Source: an uncultured Latescibacterota bacterium
Lineage (GTDB): Bacteria; Latescibacterota; UBA2968
Length of the DNA: 64,000 nucleotides
Direction: 5' to 3'
NCBI GenBank assembly: GCA_951812755.1
Contig: OX638329.1
Location: 543,339 to 607,338 of the forward strand
Under the pieces are notes generated by a model. The model worked only from the letters and a program-made list of their open reading frames with translations, was not told the origin of the DNA and did not search any database. Each line of letters opens with the position of its first letter. Position 1 is the first letter of the stretch. Position numbers and translations under genes: made by a program. Positions 43,139-52,533 of this stretch are shown in pieces.

Positions 43139-46100
43139 ATGCGTAACCAGGTTCTGTTCGTGCTATCAACACTCGCGTTTTTGATGTATCCGCTGTCTCT
43201 TTCAGCACAGAATAGCTTTTCCCTATCGCTGGATGTGGATAGTGCCACAGGTGATCAGGCAGTCACGTCTTTGAATACTTCTCCAGATCAAGTTATTGCC
43301 ATTCAGATATTCGGCAAGGATATTCAGAATGCGACGGGTGTTTCTGTGCGTTTTGAATACGATGCGGGTCAGGTTGTCTATGAGGGTTTTGACACAGGGA
43401 CTGTGTTGCCCAATGCACAAGTACTTGCAGAACAGGGTACAAGTCCGACTTTCGTGAAGATTGGTGTTGTGTCTTTTGGGGGGCAAGCCACGGTTAACAG
43501 TGGTCTTATTGGTACGATTCGTTTTCGCACATTGGCTGCGTTTTCGGGCAGTGCGATTCGGTTGGTGCGTGGCGAGCTTGCCCGGAGTGAGCAAATTGAA
43601 AGCATGGCTTTGAATTTGCGCGTTGCGTTACAAAAATTACCAACGAGTTTTTCACTGTCGTTGGATGTGAATAGTTCAACGGGAGATCAAGGTATCACAT
43701 CTGTTACTGTGCCTGCGGATGAGGGTGTTGCTGTTCAGGTCTTCGGCGATGATATGGAGGGTACGACTGGCCTTGTTACGCGTTTTGAATACGATGCTGC
43801 GCAGGTTTCCTATGAGGGCTTTGACGCGGGCAGTGTGTTGCCCAATGCCCAGGTAACCCACCATCAGGGTTCGACCTATGTAGAGATTACTCTTACGTCC
43901 TCTGGTCAGGCTACGGACAATAGTGGTCTTATTGGTACGATTCGTTTTCGCACATTGGCTACGTTTTCGGGTAGTGCGGTCCGGTTGGCGCGTGCTGATC
44001 TTACCCGTGGTGGTCAAAGTCAGAGTATGGCTCTGAATTTGCGGGTTGCATTAGAAAAAGCGTTGCCAACGAGCTTTTCCCTTTCTCTGGATGTGAATAG
44101 ATCATCGGGTGATCAAGGCGTCACGTCTGCCACGGTGCCTGAAGATGAGGTCGTTGCTGTTCAGATATTCGGCGATGATATGGAGGGTGCGACTGGCCTT
44201 GTTACGCGTTTTGAATACGATGCTGCGCAGGTTTCCTATGAGGGTTTTGATGCGGGCAGTGTGCTGCCCAATGTACAAGTAACCAGCCAACAGGGTTCAG
44301 ACTTTGTAGAGATTAGTCTTACATCCTCTGGTCAGGCTACGGCCAATAGTGGGCTGATTGGTACGATTCGTTTTCGCACATTGGCAGCGTTTTCGGGCAG
44401 TGCGGTCCGGTTGGCGCGTGCTGATCTTACCCGGGGTGGACAAAGTCAGAGTATGGCTCTGAATTTGCGGGTTGCATTACAAAAAGCATTTCCAACGAGT
44501 TTTTCCCTTTCTCTGGATGTGAATAGTTCATCGGGTGATCAAGGTGTTACGTCTGCTACTGTATCTGAAGATGAGGTTGTTGCTGTTCAGATATTCGGCG
44601 ATGATATGGAGGGTGCGACTGGCCTTGTTACGCGTTTTGAATATGATGCCAGCCAGGTTGTCTATGAGGATTTTGATGCGGGCAGTGTGTTGCCCAATGC
44701 ACGAGTAAGCCGCCAGCAGGGATCGACGTTTGTGGAGGTTACTCTTACCTCTTCTGGCCAGGCTACGGCCAATAGTGGTCTTATTGGTACAATTCGTTTT
44801 CGCACGCTGAGTGCGTTTTCCGGCAGTGCAATTCGGCTGGCGCGTGCTGATCTTACCCGGAGTGGTCAAACTCAGAGCAGGACCCTGAACTTGCGGGTTG
44901 CATTACAAAGAGCGTTGCCAACGAGTTTTTCTCTGTCGTTGGATGTGAATAGTTCTGTGGGTGATCAAGGGGTTACGTCTGCTACTGTGTCTGAAGATGA
45001 AATTGTTGCCATACAGGTTTTTGGCGAAGATGTTGAGGGTGCGACAGGTGTTTCTGTGCGTTTTGAATACGATAGAGGTCAAGTTGTCTATGATGGATTT
45101 GACGCGGGCAGTGTGTTGCCCAATGCACAGGTAACCCACCAGCAGGGTTCGACTTTTGTGGAGGTCAGTCTTACGTCCTCTGGTCAGGCTACGGCCAATA
45201 GTGGGCTTATTGGTACGATACGTTTTCGGACATTGACAGCGTTTTCGGGCAGTGCGATTCGGTTGGCGCGTGCCGATCTTGTTCGAGTACGTGGACAAAG
45301 CCAAAGCATGACTCTGAATTTGCGCGTTGCATTACAGAAAGCGCTGCCAACGAGTTTTTCCCTTTCTCTGGATGTGAATAGTTCATCGGGTAATCAGGCG
45401 GTTACGTCTGCCATTGTGTCCGCAGGTGAGGTTGTTGCCATACAGGTCTTTGGCGAAGATATTCAGGGTGCAAATAGTCTTGTTGTGCGTTATGAATACG
45501 ATGCGAACCAGGTTGTTTATGATAGGTTTGATGCGGGCACTGTGTTGCCCAATGCACAAGTACGCCAGCAAGGTTCGACCTTTGTAGAGATTAGTCTTAC
45601 CACTTCTGGTCAGGCTACAGACAATAGTGGGCTTATTGGTACGATACGTTTTCGGACATTGACAGCGTTTTCGGGCAGTGCGATTCGGTTGGTGCGTGCC
45701 GATCTTGTCCGTGGTGGTCAAAGTCAGAGTATGGCTTTGAATTTGCGTGTTGCATTACAGAAAGCGTTGCCAACGAGTTTTTCCCTTTCTCTGGATGTGA
45801 ATAGTTCATCGGGTAATCAGGCGGTTACGTCTGCCATTGTGTCCGCAGGTGAGGTTGTTGCCATACAGGTCTTTGGCGAAGATATTCAGGGTGCAAATAG
45901 TCTTGTTGTGCGTTATGAATACGATGCGAACCAGGTTGTTTATGATAGGTTTGACACAGGCAATGTATTGCCCAATGCCCAGGTAACCCACCAGCAGGGA
46001 TCGGCCTTTGTGGAGGTCAGTCTTACCACTTCGGGTCAGGCTACGGCCAATAGTGGTCTTTTGGGCACGATTCGTTTTCGGACATTGGCTACGTTTTCGG

Positions 46101-48631
46101 GTAGTGCGGTTCGGTTGGCGCGCGCTGATCTTATTCGGGGTGGGCAAACTCAGAGCAGGACCCTGAATTTGCGTGTCGCGCTACAAAAAGCGTTGCCAAC
46201 GAGTTTTTCTTTGTCGCTGGATGTGAATAGATCATCGGGTGATCAAGCCGTTACATCTGCTATTGTGTCCACGGGTGAGGGTGTAGCCATTCAGGTATTT
46301 GGGGATGATCTTCTGGGTGCGACTGATGTTTCCCTGCGTTTTGAATACGATACCAGGCAGGTTACCTATGAAGAGTTTGCCGCGGGCAGTGTGTTGCCCA
46401 ATGCACGAGTAGGACGCCAGCAGGGATCAAACTTTGTGGAGATTAGCCTTACGTCTTCGGGTCAGGCTACGGTCAACAGTGGTCTGGTTGGTACAATTCG
46501 TTTTCGCACGCTGAGTGCGTTTTCCGGCAGTGCGGTTCGGTTGGCGCGCGCTGATCTTATTCGGGGTGGGCAAACTCAGAGCAGGACCCTGAATTTGCGT
46601 GTCGCGCTACAAAAAGCGTTGCCAACGAGTTTTTCTTTGTCGCTGGATGTGAATAGATCATCGGGTGATCAAGCCGTTACATCTGCTATTGTGTCCACGG
46701 GTGAGGGTGTAGCCATTCAGGTATTTGGGGATGATCTTCTGGGTGCGACTGATGTTTCCCTGCGTTTTGAATACGATACCAGGCAGGTTACCTATGAAGA
46801 GTTTGCCGCGGGCAGTGTGTTGCCCAATGCACGAGTAGGACGCCAGGGAGGATCGACCTTTGTGGAGGTTACTCTTACCTCTTCTGGCCAGGCTACGGTC
46901 AACAGTGGTCTGGTTGGTACGATTCGTTTTCGCACGCTGAGTGCGTTTTCCGGCAGTGCAATTCGGCTGGTGCGTGCCGATCTTGCCCGGGATAGGAAAA
47001 TTCAGAGCGTGCCCCTGAATTTGCGCGTTGAGTTACAGCTTTCTGTTTCCACAGTGCCTTCCCCGGACTTTAATGGCAATGGTCGGGTTGATATTCCCGA
47101 CTTTTTGCTTTTTGTGGATGTATTTGGGACTCAGAAGGGGCAAGCAGGGTATGAGTCAAAATACGATCTGGATGGTAATGGCGTGATAGGGATTCCCGAT
47201 TTTCTGATCTTTGTCGATAACTTTGGCGAAGAGGTATCTACGCCCAGCGGTGGTGGTAGTGGCAGTGGTGGCAGTGGTGGTAGCGGCGGTAGTGGTAGTG
47301 GTGGCAGTGGTGGCAGCGGCGATAGTGGTAGTGGCAGTGGTGGTAGTGGTGGCGAGACGATGCAGGTTGCCATCCCGGATGCGAATTTACGTGCAGCTAT
47401 CGAGGAGAAGCTCGGCAAGGCGCGCAGTGCGCCGATCACCAGGGCTGAGATGGCAATCCTGACCGGCCTCAGGGCACGCGATGAGAACATCAGGGACTTG
47501 ACTGGCCTTGAATTTGCGGTCAATCTGGAACAACTGTATCTTGGCAACAATAGCATCTCAGATGTATCTGCACTTTCCGGTTTGACCCGTCTGAAAAGGT
47601 TAGATCTCAACTACAACAACGCCTCAGATGTGTCAGCGCTGTCTGGCTTGACCAGCCTGGAAAGGCTGGATCTTGCTGGCAACGCCATCTCAGATGTGTC
47701 AGCGCTGTCTGGCTTGACCAGCCTGGAAAGGCTGGATCTTGCTGGCAACGTCATCTCAGATGTGTCAGCGCTGTCTAACTTGACCAGTATGATAGAGCTA
47801 TATCTTCAGATAAACAACATCTCGGATGTATCAGCGCTCTCTAACTTGACCAGTTTGGAAATACTGTATCTTGGCAGCAACAGCATCTCGGATGTGTCCG
47901 TGCTGTCTGGCTTGACCAGTCTGACAGAACTGAGTCTTTACGCCAACAGCATTTCGGATGTGTCAGCGCTGTCTAACTTGACCAGTATGATAGAGCTGTC
48001 TCTTTCCGACAACAACATTTCGGATGTGTCCGTGCTGTCTAACTTGACCGGTCTAAGAATACTAAGTCTTTCCGACAACAACAACATCACGGATGTGTCC
48101 GTGCTGTCTGGCTTGACCAATCTGGAACAACTGTATCTTAGCAACAACAACATCACGGATGTGTCCGTGCTGTCTAACTTGACCAGTCTGAGAACGCTAA
48201 AGTTTAGCAACAACAACATTTCGGATGTGTCCGTGCTGTCTAACTTGACCAGTCTGGAAAGTCTGTCTTTTTATAGCAACAGCATCTCGGATGTGTCCGT
48301 GCTGTCTAACTTGACCCGTCTGGAAATCCTGAATGTTTTCAACAACAGCATCTCAGATATATCTGCGCTCTCCGGCTTGACCAGTCTGAAAATTATGTAT
48401 CTTTACGCCAACAACATCTCGGACCTCGCGCCCCTAATTGCAAACACGGGATTGGGTAGTGGAGATCTGGTTGATGTGAGGTACAACCCGTTGAGTACCA
48501 CGTCAATCAACACACACATTCCAGCCCTTCAGAGCAGAGGGGTTGATGTGCGCTTTGGCGCGTCGAAGTCCGCGGTGGGAGAGCAAGACATACTCCATGA
48601 GATGATGGAATCGTTGAGGGAAGAGGAATAG
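43139..48631 (+). CDS. Nine-module cohesin-like scaffold with dockerin-like module and LRR array
   Basis: 1830 aa, exported by the leader MRNQVLFVLSTLAFLMYPLS. Nine tandem modules of about 142 aa (43.21-47.04 kb) each begin SFSLSLDV, contain VRFEYDxxQVxYEGFD and end GLIGTIRFRTL..FSGSA..LNLRVALQ, a cohesin-like beta-sandwich pattern. Next are two EF-hands (DFNGNGRVDIPDFLLFVDVF, DLDGNGVIGIPDFLIFVDNF), a Gly/Ser linker of about 35 residues, the LRR cap IPDANLRAAIEEKLGKARSA and about 15 LRRs. The architecture suggests a scaffold that holds dockerin-bearing partners and can itself dock. Starts 37 bp after the protease-propeller gene, probably one operon. Confidence 0.88.
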   Translation: MRNQVLFVLSTLAFLMYPLSLSAQNSFSLSLDVDSATGDQAVTSLNTSPDQVIAIQIFGKDIQNATGVSVRFEYDAGQVVYEGFDTGTVLPNAQVLAEQGTSPTFVKIGVVSFGGQATVNSGLIGTIRFRTLAAFSGSAIRLVRGELARSEQIESMALNLRVALQKLPTSFSLSLDVNSSTGDQGITSVTVPADEGVAVQVFGDDMEGTTGLVTRFEYDAAQVSYEGFDAGSVLPNAQVTHHQGSTYVEITLTSSGQATDNSGLIGTIRFRTLATFSGSAVRLARADLTRGGQSQSMALNLRVALEKALPTSFSLSLDVNRSSGDQGVTSATVPEDEVVAVQIFGDDMEGATGLVTRFEYDAAQVSYEGFDAGSVLPNVQVTSQQGSDFVEISLTSSGQATANSGLIGTIRFRTLAAFSGSAVRLARADLTRGGQSQSMALNLRVALQKAFPTSFSLSLDVNSSSGDQGVTSATVSEDEVVAVQIFGDDMEGATGLVTRFEYDASQVVYEDFDAGSVLPNARVSRQQGSTFVEVTLTSSGQATANSGLIGTIRFRTLSAFSGSAIRLARADLTRSGQTQSRTLNLRVALQRALPTSFSLSLDVNSSVGDQGVTSATVSEDEIVAIQVFGEDVEGATGVSVRFEYDRGQVVYDGFDAGSVLPNAQVTHQQGSTFVEVSLTSSGQATANSGLIGTIRFRTLTAFSGSAIRLARADLVRVRGQSQSMTLNLRVALQKALPTSFSLSLDVNSSSGNQAVTSAIVSAGEVVAIQVFGEDIQGANSLVVRYEYDANQVVYDRFDAGTVLPNAQVRQQGSTFVEISLTTSGQATDNSGLIGTIRFRTLTAFSGSAIRLVRADLVRGGQSQSMALNLRVALQKALPTSFSLSLDVNSSSGNQAVTSAIVSAGEVVAIQVFGEDIQGANSLVVRYEYDANQVVYDRFDTGNVLPNAQVTHQQGSAFVEVSLTTSGQATANSGLLGTIRFRTLATFSGSAVRLARADLIRGGQTQSRTLNLRVALQKALPTSFSLSLDVNRSSGDQAVTSAIVSTGEGVAIQVFGDDLLGATDVSLRFEYDTRQVTYEEFAAGSVLPNARVGRQQGSNFVEISLTSSGQATVNSGLVGTIRFRTLSAFSGSAVRLARADLIRGGQTQSRTLNLRVALQKALPTSFSLSLDVNRSSGDQAVTSAIVSTGEGVAIQVFGDDLLGATDVSLRFEYDTRQVTYEEFAAGSVLPNARVGRQGGSTFVEVTLTSSGQATVNSGLVGTIRFRTLSAFSGSAIRLVRADLARDRKIQSVPLNLRVELQLSVSTVPSPDFNGNGRVDIPDFLLFVDVFGTQKGQAGYESKYDLDGNGVIGIPDFLIFVDNFGEEVSTPSGGGSGSGGSGGSGGSGSGGSGGSGDSGSGSGGSGGETMQVAIPDANLRAAIEEKLGKARSAPITRAEMAILTGLRARDENIRDLTGLEFAVNLEQLYLGNNSISDVSALSGLTRLKRLDLNYNNASDVSALSGLTSLERLDLAGNAISDVSALSGLTSLERLDLAGNVISDVSALSNLTSMIELYLQINNISDVSALSNLTSLEILYLGSNSISDVSVLSGLTSLTELSLYANSISDVSALSNLTSMIELSLSDNNISDVSVLSNLTGLRILSLSDNNNITDVSVLSGLTNLEQLYLSNNNITDVSVLSNLTSLRTLKFSNNNISDVSVLSNLTSLESLSFYSNSISDVSVLSNLTRLEILNVFNNSISDISALSGLTSLKIMYLYANNISDLAPLIANTGLGSGDLVDVRYNPLSTTSINTHIPALQSRGVDVRFGASKSAVGEQDILHEMMESLREEE
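45355..46850 (+). repeat. Recently homogenised 426-bp cohesin-like units
   Basis: Units 6 and 7 (from about 45355 and 45781) and units 8 and 9 (from 46202 and 46628) are identical or nearly so over their first 170-215 bp, while other units have diverged. This is a sign of recent unequal crossing-over or gene conversion. Confidence 0.8.
47244..47355 (+). repeat. Gly/Ser-coding low-complexity tract
   Basis: GGTGGTAGTGGCAGTGGTGG-type sequence encoding a flexible linker between the EF-hand pair and the LRR domain; likely variable in length between strains. Confidence 0.8.
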
Positions 48632-48638
48632 AAGACAA

Positions 48639-48713
48639 GCGATCCCAAAGCAGGTCGCGCGGGGTGAAGAATGGGTGATCGTTTTTATGACGCAAGCCAA
48701 AAAGCTGCGTAAC
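48639..48713 (+). ncRNA. Conserved leader motif copy 2, candidate structured RNA
   Basis: GCGATC / GGTCGC stem, GAATGGGTGATCG and the ACGCAAGC..GCTGCGT hairpin, about 80% identical to 34024-34100. It begins just after the 48631 stop and lies 85 bp before the next ATG, the place of a 5' untranslated regulatory element. Confidence 0.4.
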
Positions 48714-48797
48714 ATTAGGATATTAACTTACAGGAAGGGACCACTATTTTTCGTACAAACGTATGTTAAGAGGAATGTGTTGCGAAAGGAGAAACCA

Positions 48798-51179
48798 ATG
48801 CGTAACCAGATTCTGTTCATCCTATCGACGCTCGTGCTTTTGATGTACCCGCTGTCTCTTTCAGCACAGAATAGCTTTTCACTTTCTCTGGATGTGAATA
48901 GTGCAGCGGGCGATCAAGCCGTTACATCTGTCACTGTATCCGAAGATGAGGTTGTAGCCATTCAGGTATTCGGCAAGGATATTCAGAATGCGACGGGTGT
49001 TTCTGTGCGTTTTGAATACGATACCGCGCAAGTTTCTTATGAGGGTTTTGACATGGGCAGTGTGTTGCCCAATCCAAATGCGCTCACAGAACAGGGTACA
49101 AATCCGACCTTTGTGAAGATTGGTATTGTGTCTTTTGGTGGTCAAGCCACGGTTAATAGTGGTCTGATTGGCACGATTCGTTTTCGCACATTGGCAGCGT
49201 TTTCGGGCAGTGCAATTCGGCTGGTGCGTGCTGAGCTTGCCCGGGGTGGGCAAAGTCAAAGTGTGACTCTGGATTTGCAAGTTGCGTTACAATTACCAGC
49301 CGTTGTTACACCCGATTTTGATGGCGATGGTCAGGTCGGCTTTTCAGATTTTGTGTTATTTGGCGGTCAGTATGGGTCCCGTGAAGGGGATGGGGAGTAT
49401 GAAGCGAAGTATGATCTGGACAGCAATGGTGTCATTGGCTTTTCAGATTTTGTGATTTTTGGCAGTAGCTATGGCAAAGAGGTATCTACGCCCAGCGGTG
49501 GTGGTAGCGAGACAACTAATACCGGTGGAGGTAGTGGTGGTAGCGAGACAACTAATACCGGTGGTGATGGTGGTGGCGAGGCGAATCAGGTTGCTATTCC
49601 GGATGCGAATTTGCGTGCAGTCATCGAGGATAAGCTTGGCAAGGCGAGCGGTGCGCCGATCACGAAGGATGATCTGGCAATCCTGACAGATCTTAAGGCT
49701 TCGCATGAGAATATCAGGGACTTGACTGGACTTGAGTTTGCGACCAACCTGACAAGCCTGATTCTTGGTGATCGGATATATTCTGTCTATAGGAATAGCA
49801 TCTCGGACCTCACACCCCTATCCGGTTTAACCAACCTGACCTATCTGAATCTTTCTTCCATCAAAATTTCGGATATATCAGCGCTGTCCAATTTAACCAA
49901 CCTGACCTATCTGAATCTTTCCTTCAACAAAATTTCGGATATATCAGCGCTGTCCGATTTGACCAGTCTGACCGAGTTGTATCTTGGTTTTGGGGATGAG
50001 GTCGATAGTCCGGCCAAAAGCAATACGGTCTCGGATCTTTCACCCCTATCTGGTTTGACCAGTCTGACAAAGTTGCATCTTGACAACAACAGTATTTCAG
50101 ATGTGTCAGCGCTGTCCGGTTTGACCAGCCTGACCGAGTTGTATCTTTCCGGCAACAGCATTTCGAATGTGTCAGCGCTGTCCGGTTTGACCAGCCTGAC
50201 CGAGTTGTATCTTTCCCGCAACAGCATCTCAGATGTATCTGTGCTAACATCCGCCCCCCAGGTTACTACACCCGGCTCCGATGGTGGTACTGCACCCGCC
50301 CCCAATGCTACTCTGACAGAGCTGAGATATCTGTATCTTTCCGGCAACAGTATCTCAGATGTGTCTGCGTTATCCGGCTTGACCAATCTGCAAGTGCTGA
50401 AGCTTGGCGACAATGCCATCTCGGATGTATCTGGTCTATCCGGCTTGACCAGTCTGCAAGTGCTGAGTCTTTTAAGCAACAGCATTTCGGATGTATCTGG
50501 TCTATCCGGCTTGACTCGTCTGACAGAGTTGTATCTTAACAACAACAATATTTCGGATGTGTCTGCGTTATCCAGCTTGACCAATCTGCAAGTGCTGAAT
50601 CTTGGTTTTGCGTCAGTGAATGGGAGTGTGGTCAACAACAACACAATCTCGGACCTTTCACCCCTATCCAGTTTGACCAGTCTGACAGAGTTGCATCTTG
50701 ACAACAATAGTATCGAGGATGTGTCAGCGCTATCCGGTTTGACCAATCTGAGAGATCTGATGCTTTTCGACAACAGCGTCTCAGATGTGTCTGGATTATC
50801 TGGTTTGACCAATCTGCAAGTGCTGTTGATTTTTAACAACAGCATCTCAGATGTGTCTGGATTATCTGGCTTAACTAATCTGGAAAAGCTGTGGCTTTGG
50901 AGCAACAGCATCTCAGATGTGTCAGCACTATCCGGTTTGACAAGTCTAACACACCTGTATATTAGCAGCAACAGCATTTCGGATCTCTCGCCACTAATTT
51001 CAAACACGGGATTGAGCAGTGGAGATGTGGTTGATGTGAGTAGGAATCCGTTGAGTGCCACGTCAATCAACACACACATTCCAGCCCTTCAGAGCAGAGG
51101 GGTTGATGTGCGCTTTGGCGCGTCGAAGCCCGCGGTGGGAGAGCAAGGCATACTCCATCAAGGACCAGGAGAGAGATAA
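48798..51179 (+). CDS. Secreted protein with one cohesin-like module, dockerin-like module and LRR array
   Basis: 793 aa from ATG 48798 (leader MRNQILFILSTLVLLMYPLS) after GAAAGGAGAAACCA; the frame is open to 48675 but only the internal Met gives a signal peptide. It has one cohesin-like module (SFSLSLDVNSAAGDQAVTSV to LDLQVALQ) and an EF-hand pair (DFDGDGQVGFSDFVLFGGQY, DLDSNGVIGFSDFVIFGSSY). A Gly/Thr/Asn linker with ETTNTGGG repeats leads to the LRR cap and about 20 LRRs, one interrupted by a loop VTTPGSDGGTAPAPN. It resembles an adaptor: one cohesin-like and one dockerin-like unit in the same chain. Confidence 0.87.
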   Translation: MRNQILFILSTLVLLMYPLSLSAQNSFSLSLDVNSAAGDQAVTSVTVSEDEVVAIQVFGKDIQNATGVSVRFEYDTAQVSYEGFDMGSVLPNPNALTEQGTNPTFVKIGIVSFGGQATVNSGLIGTIRFRTLAAFSGSAIRLVRAELARGGQSQSVTLDLQVALQLPAVVTPDFDGDGQVGFSDFVLFGGQYGSREGDGEYEAKYDLDSNGVIGFSDFVIFGSSYGKEVSTPSGGGSETTNTGGGSGGSETTNTGGDGGGEANQVAIPDANLRAVIEDKLGKASGAPITKDDLAILTDLKASHENIRDLTGLEFATNLTSLILGDRIYSVYRNSISDLTPLSGLTNLTYLNLSSIKISDISALSNLTNLTYLNLSFNKISDISALSDLTSLTELYLGFGDEVDSPAKSNTVSDLSPLSGLTSLTKLHLDNNSISDVSALSGLTSLTELYLSGNSISNVSALSGLTSLTELYLSRNSISDVSVLTSAPQVTTPGSDGGTAPAPNATLTELRYLYLSGNSISDVSALSGLTNLQVLKLGDNAISDVSGLSGLTSLQVLSLLSNSISDVSGLSGLTRLTELYLNNNNISDVSALSSLTNLQVLNLGFASVNGSVVNNNTISDLSPLSSLTSLTELHLDNNSIEDVSALSGLTNLRDLMLFDNSVSDVSGLSGLTNLQVLLIFNNSISDVSGLSGLTNLEKLWLWSNSISDVSALSGLTSLTHLYISSNSISDLSPLISNTGLSSGDVVDVSRNPLSATSINTHIPALQSRGVDVRFGASKPAVGEQGILHQGPGER

Positions 51180-51180
51180 G

Positions 51181-51560
51181 ATGAAAAGATCAATTTTTCA
51201 ATTTTGTTCGTTGCTCAGATTGAGCGCGTGTTTTTTCGCGTTGGTGTGTCTTTCGTCTGTGGGCTATGCTGCATCTGGAGCAGATAATGTGCATGTCTGT
51301 TTGCCATTCGAATCAGAAGATGAGCACGATGGTCAATATGTCGCTCGCAAGAGAGGGGTGTTGAGGTCTTGTTTGACAAGTCACCAACGGCCGATTTTGA
51401 TGGCGATGGGACTGTTGGTATTAGCGATTTTCTGCTGTTTGCAACCCAGTTCGGATTAAGTCGTGGCGATGCGGGATATGATGCGCGGTTCGATCTGGAT
51501 GGGGATGGCACCATTGGGATTAGTGATTTTCTGATTTTTGGCAATGCTTTTGGTAAATAA
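51181..51560 (+). pseudogene. Internally deleted relative of the protease-propeller gene
   Basis: Starts one base after the previous stop (TAAGATG) with GGAGAGAG. The leader ACFFALVCLSSVGYA and the following DNVHVCLPFESED resemble the 38557 protein, but after about 55 codons the sequence jumps to QERGVEVLFDKSPTADFDGDG in the +1 frame, the C-terminal region of that family, with both EF-hands (DFDGDGTVGISDFLLFATQF, DLDGDGTIGISDFLIFGNAF). The protease, propeller and LRR parts are gone. In the leader frame translation stops at 51457-51459. Confidence 0.75.
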
Positions 51561-51696
51561 GTGGCATCATATAAAAACAGAGCTTGTTTCTTCTGATATG
51601 GGCGATATATTCTCTTTGGGAGTATATACCGCCCATTTTTAATTTTATTCTTTGCTCAGATGAATTATATTTCAGGAGTTGCCAAAATAGTGGTAA

Positions 51697-52527
51697 ATGG
51701 GTAGTTTTGGTGCGTTCAACTTTCTATTTTTTTATCACGAGAAGAATCATATTTATCAGAACAATTTGAGTGAAATTATATTGAATACCGAAGTTGCAAA
51801 ATCCCTGTCTTACGCAAAGCAACATCTAAAACGCGTCCTCGCCGCATGGGATGATCCTACTGATATGACGAACAATCGTCAGAAGAATATTGATTCATTG
51901 CACTTTCTCAAAACGATTGATAAATGGCCCAGTACCCATGCGAAAGAATGGGTCGAAAATTTTGTGCAAAGGTTGTGCAGGCAACCCGATATCTGGGCAA
52001 TTGTGATTTTTGGTTCTGTTATTCGCCCAAATGCCAAATACAGTCTGGATGTTGATTTGCTGATTATTTATGAGAATGACAGGCCAGGTTTTGCAAACCC
52101 ACCTCTTGATGTTGATATCAGGTCATATTGTCGAGAAGATATAGAATCTCTTATTCAAGAGGGGCACGAAATTCTGGGTTGGACAATTCGTTTTGGAAAG
52201 GTTCTTTACGAGAAAGATACGTATTGGACAATCCTGTGTGACAAATGGAAAGATCATCTTCCCTTGCCCTCTGCAAGAATAGCGGATAAACGCGCCGAAA
52301 GAGCGAAGCAGCTTTTTGAGGATATTAAAGTGATTGGTGACGAGGATGCAGCGGAGGAAAAATTTATCGCGATGTTGACACAAATGGCGCGTGCATGTTT
52401 AATCAGGTCAGGTATTTATCCCGCATCTCGTCCTGAACTACCCGAGCAATTAAAATCTGTTGGAAAATACAGCCTTGCTTCTCAATTGGAAGAAGTTTTA
52501 CAGAAACGTCGTGAATTGAAAGTATGA
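51697..52527 (+). CDS. Nucleotidyltransferase-domain protein (MNT/HEPN-like)
   Basis: 276 aa. The NTase core IVIFGSVIRPNAKYSLDVDLLI (about 100-121) shows the GS and DxD motif of polymerase-beta-like nucleotidyltransferases, with a third acidic residue in LDVDIRSY. The C-terminal 80 residues are helical (KRAERAKQLFEDIKVIGDED, MLTQMARACLIRSG), as in HEPN partners. Minimal NTases adenylylate proteins in MNT/HEPN toxin-antitoxin pairs; fused forms also exist. The N-terminal 30 residues are Phe-rich and the real start may be further in. Confidence 0.78.
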   Translation: MGSFGAFNFLFFYHEKNHIYQNNLSEIILNTEVAKSLSYAKQHLKRVLAAWDDPTDMTNNRQKNIDSLHFLKTIDKWPSTHAKEWVENFVQRLCRQPDIWAIVIFGSVIRPNAKYSLDVDLLIIYENDRPGFANPPLDVDIRSYCREDIESLIQEGHEILGWTIRFGKVLYEKDTYWTILCDKWKDHLPLPSARIADKRAERAKQLFEDIKVIGDEDAAEEKFIAMLTQMARACLIRSGIYPASRPELPEQLKSVGKYSLASQLEEVLQKRRELKV

Positions 52528-52533
52528 TCTCAT

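Noticed and set aside
48675-48797. Upstream start for the 48798 gene giving 41 extra residues
   Set aside because: The extra part overlaps the leader motif and would bury the signal peptide; the internal ATG has GAAAGGAG and the shared MRNQ leader.
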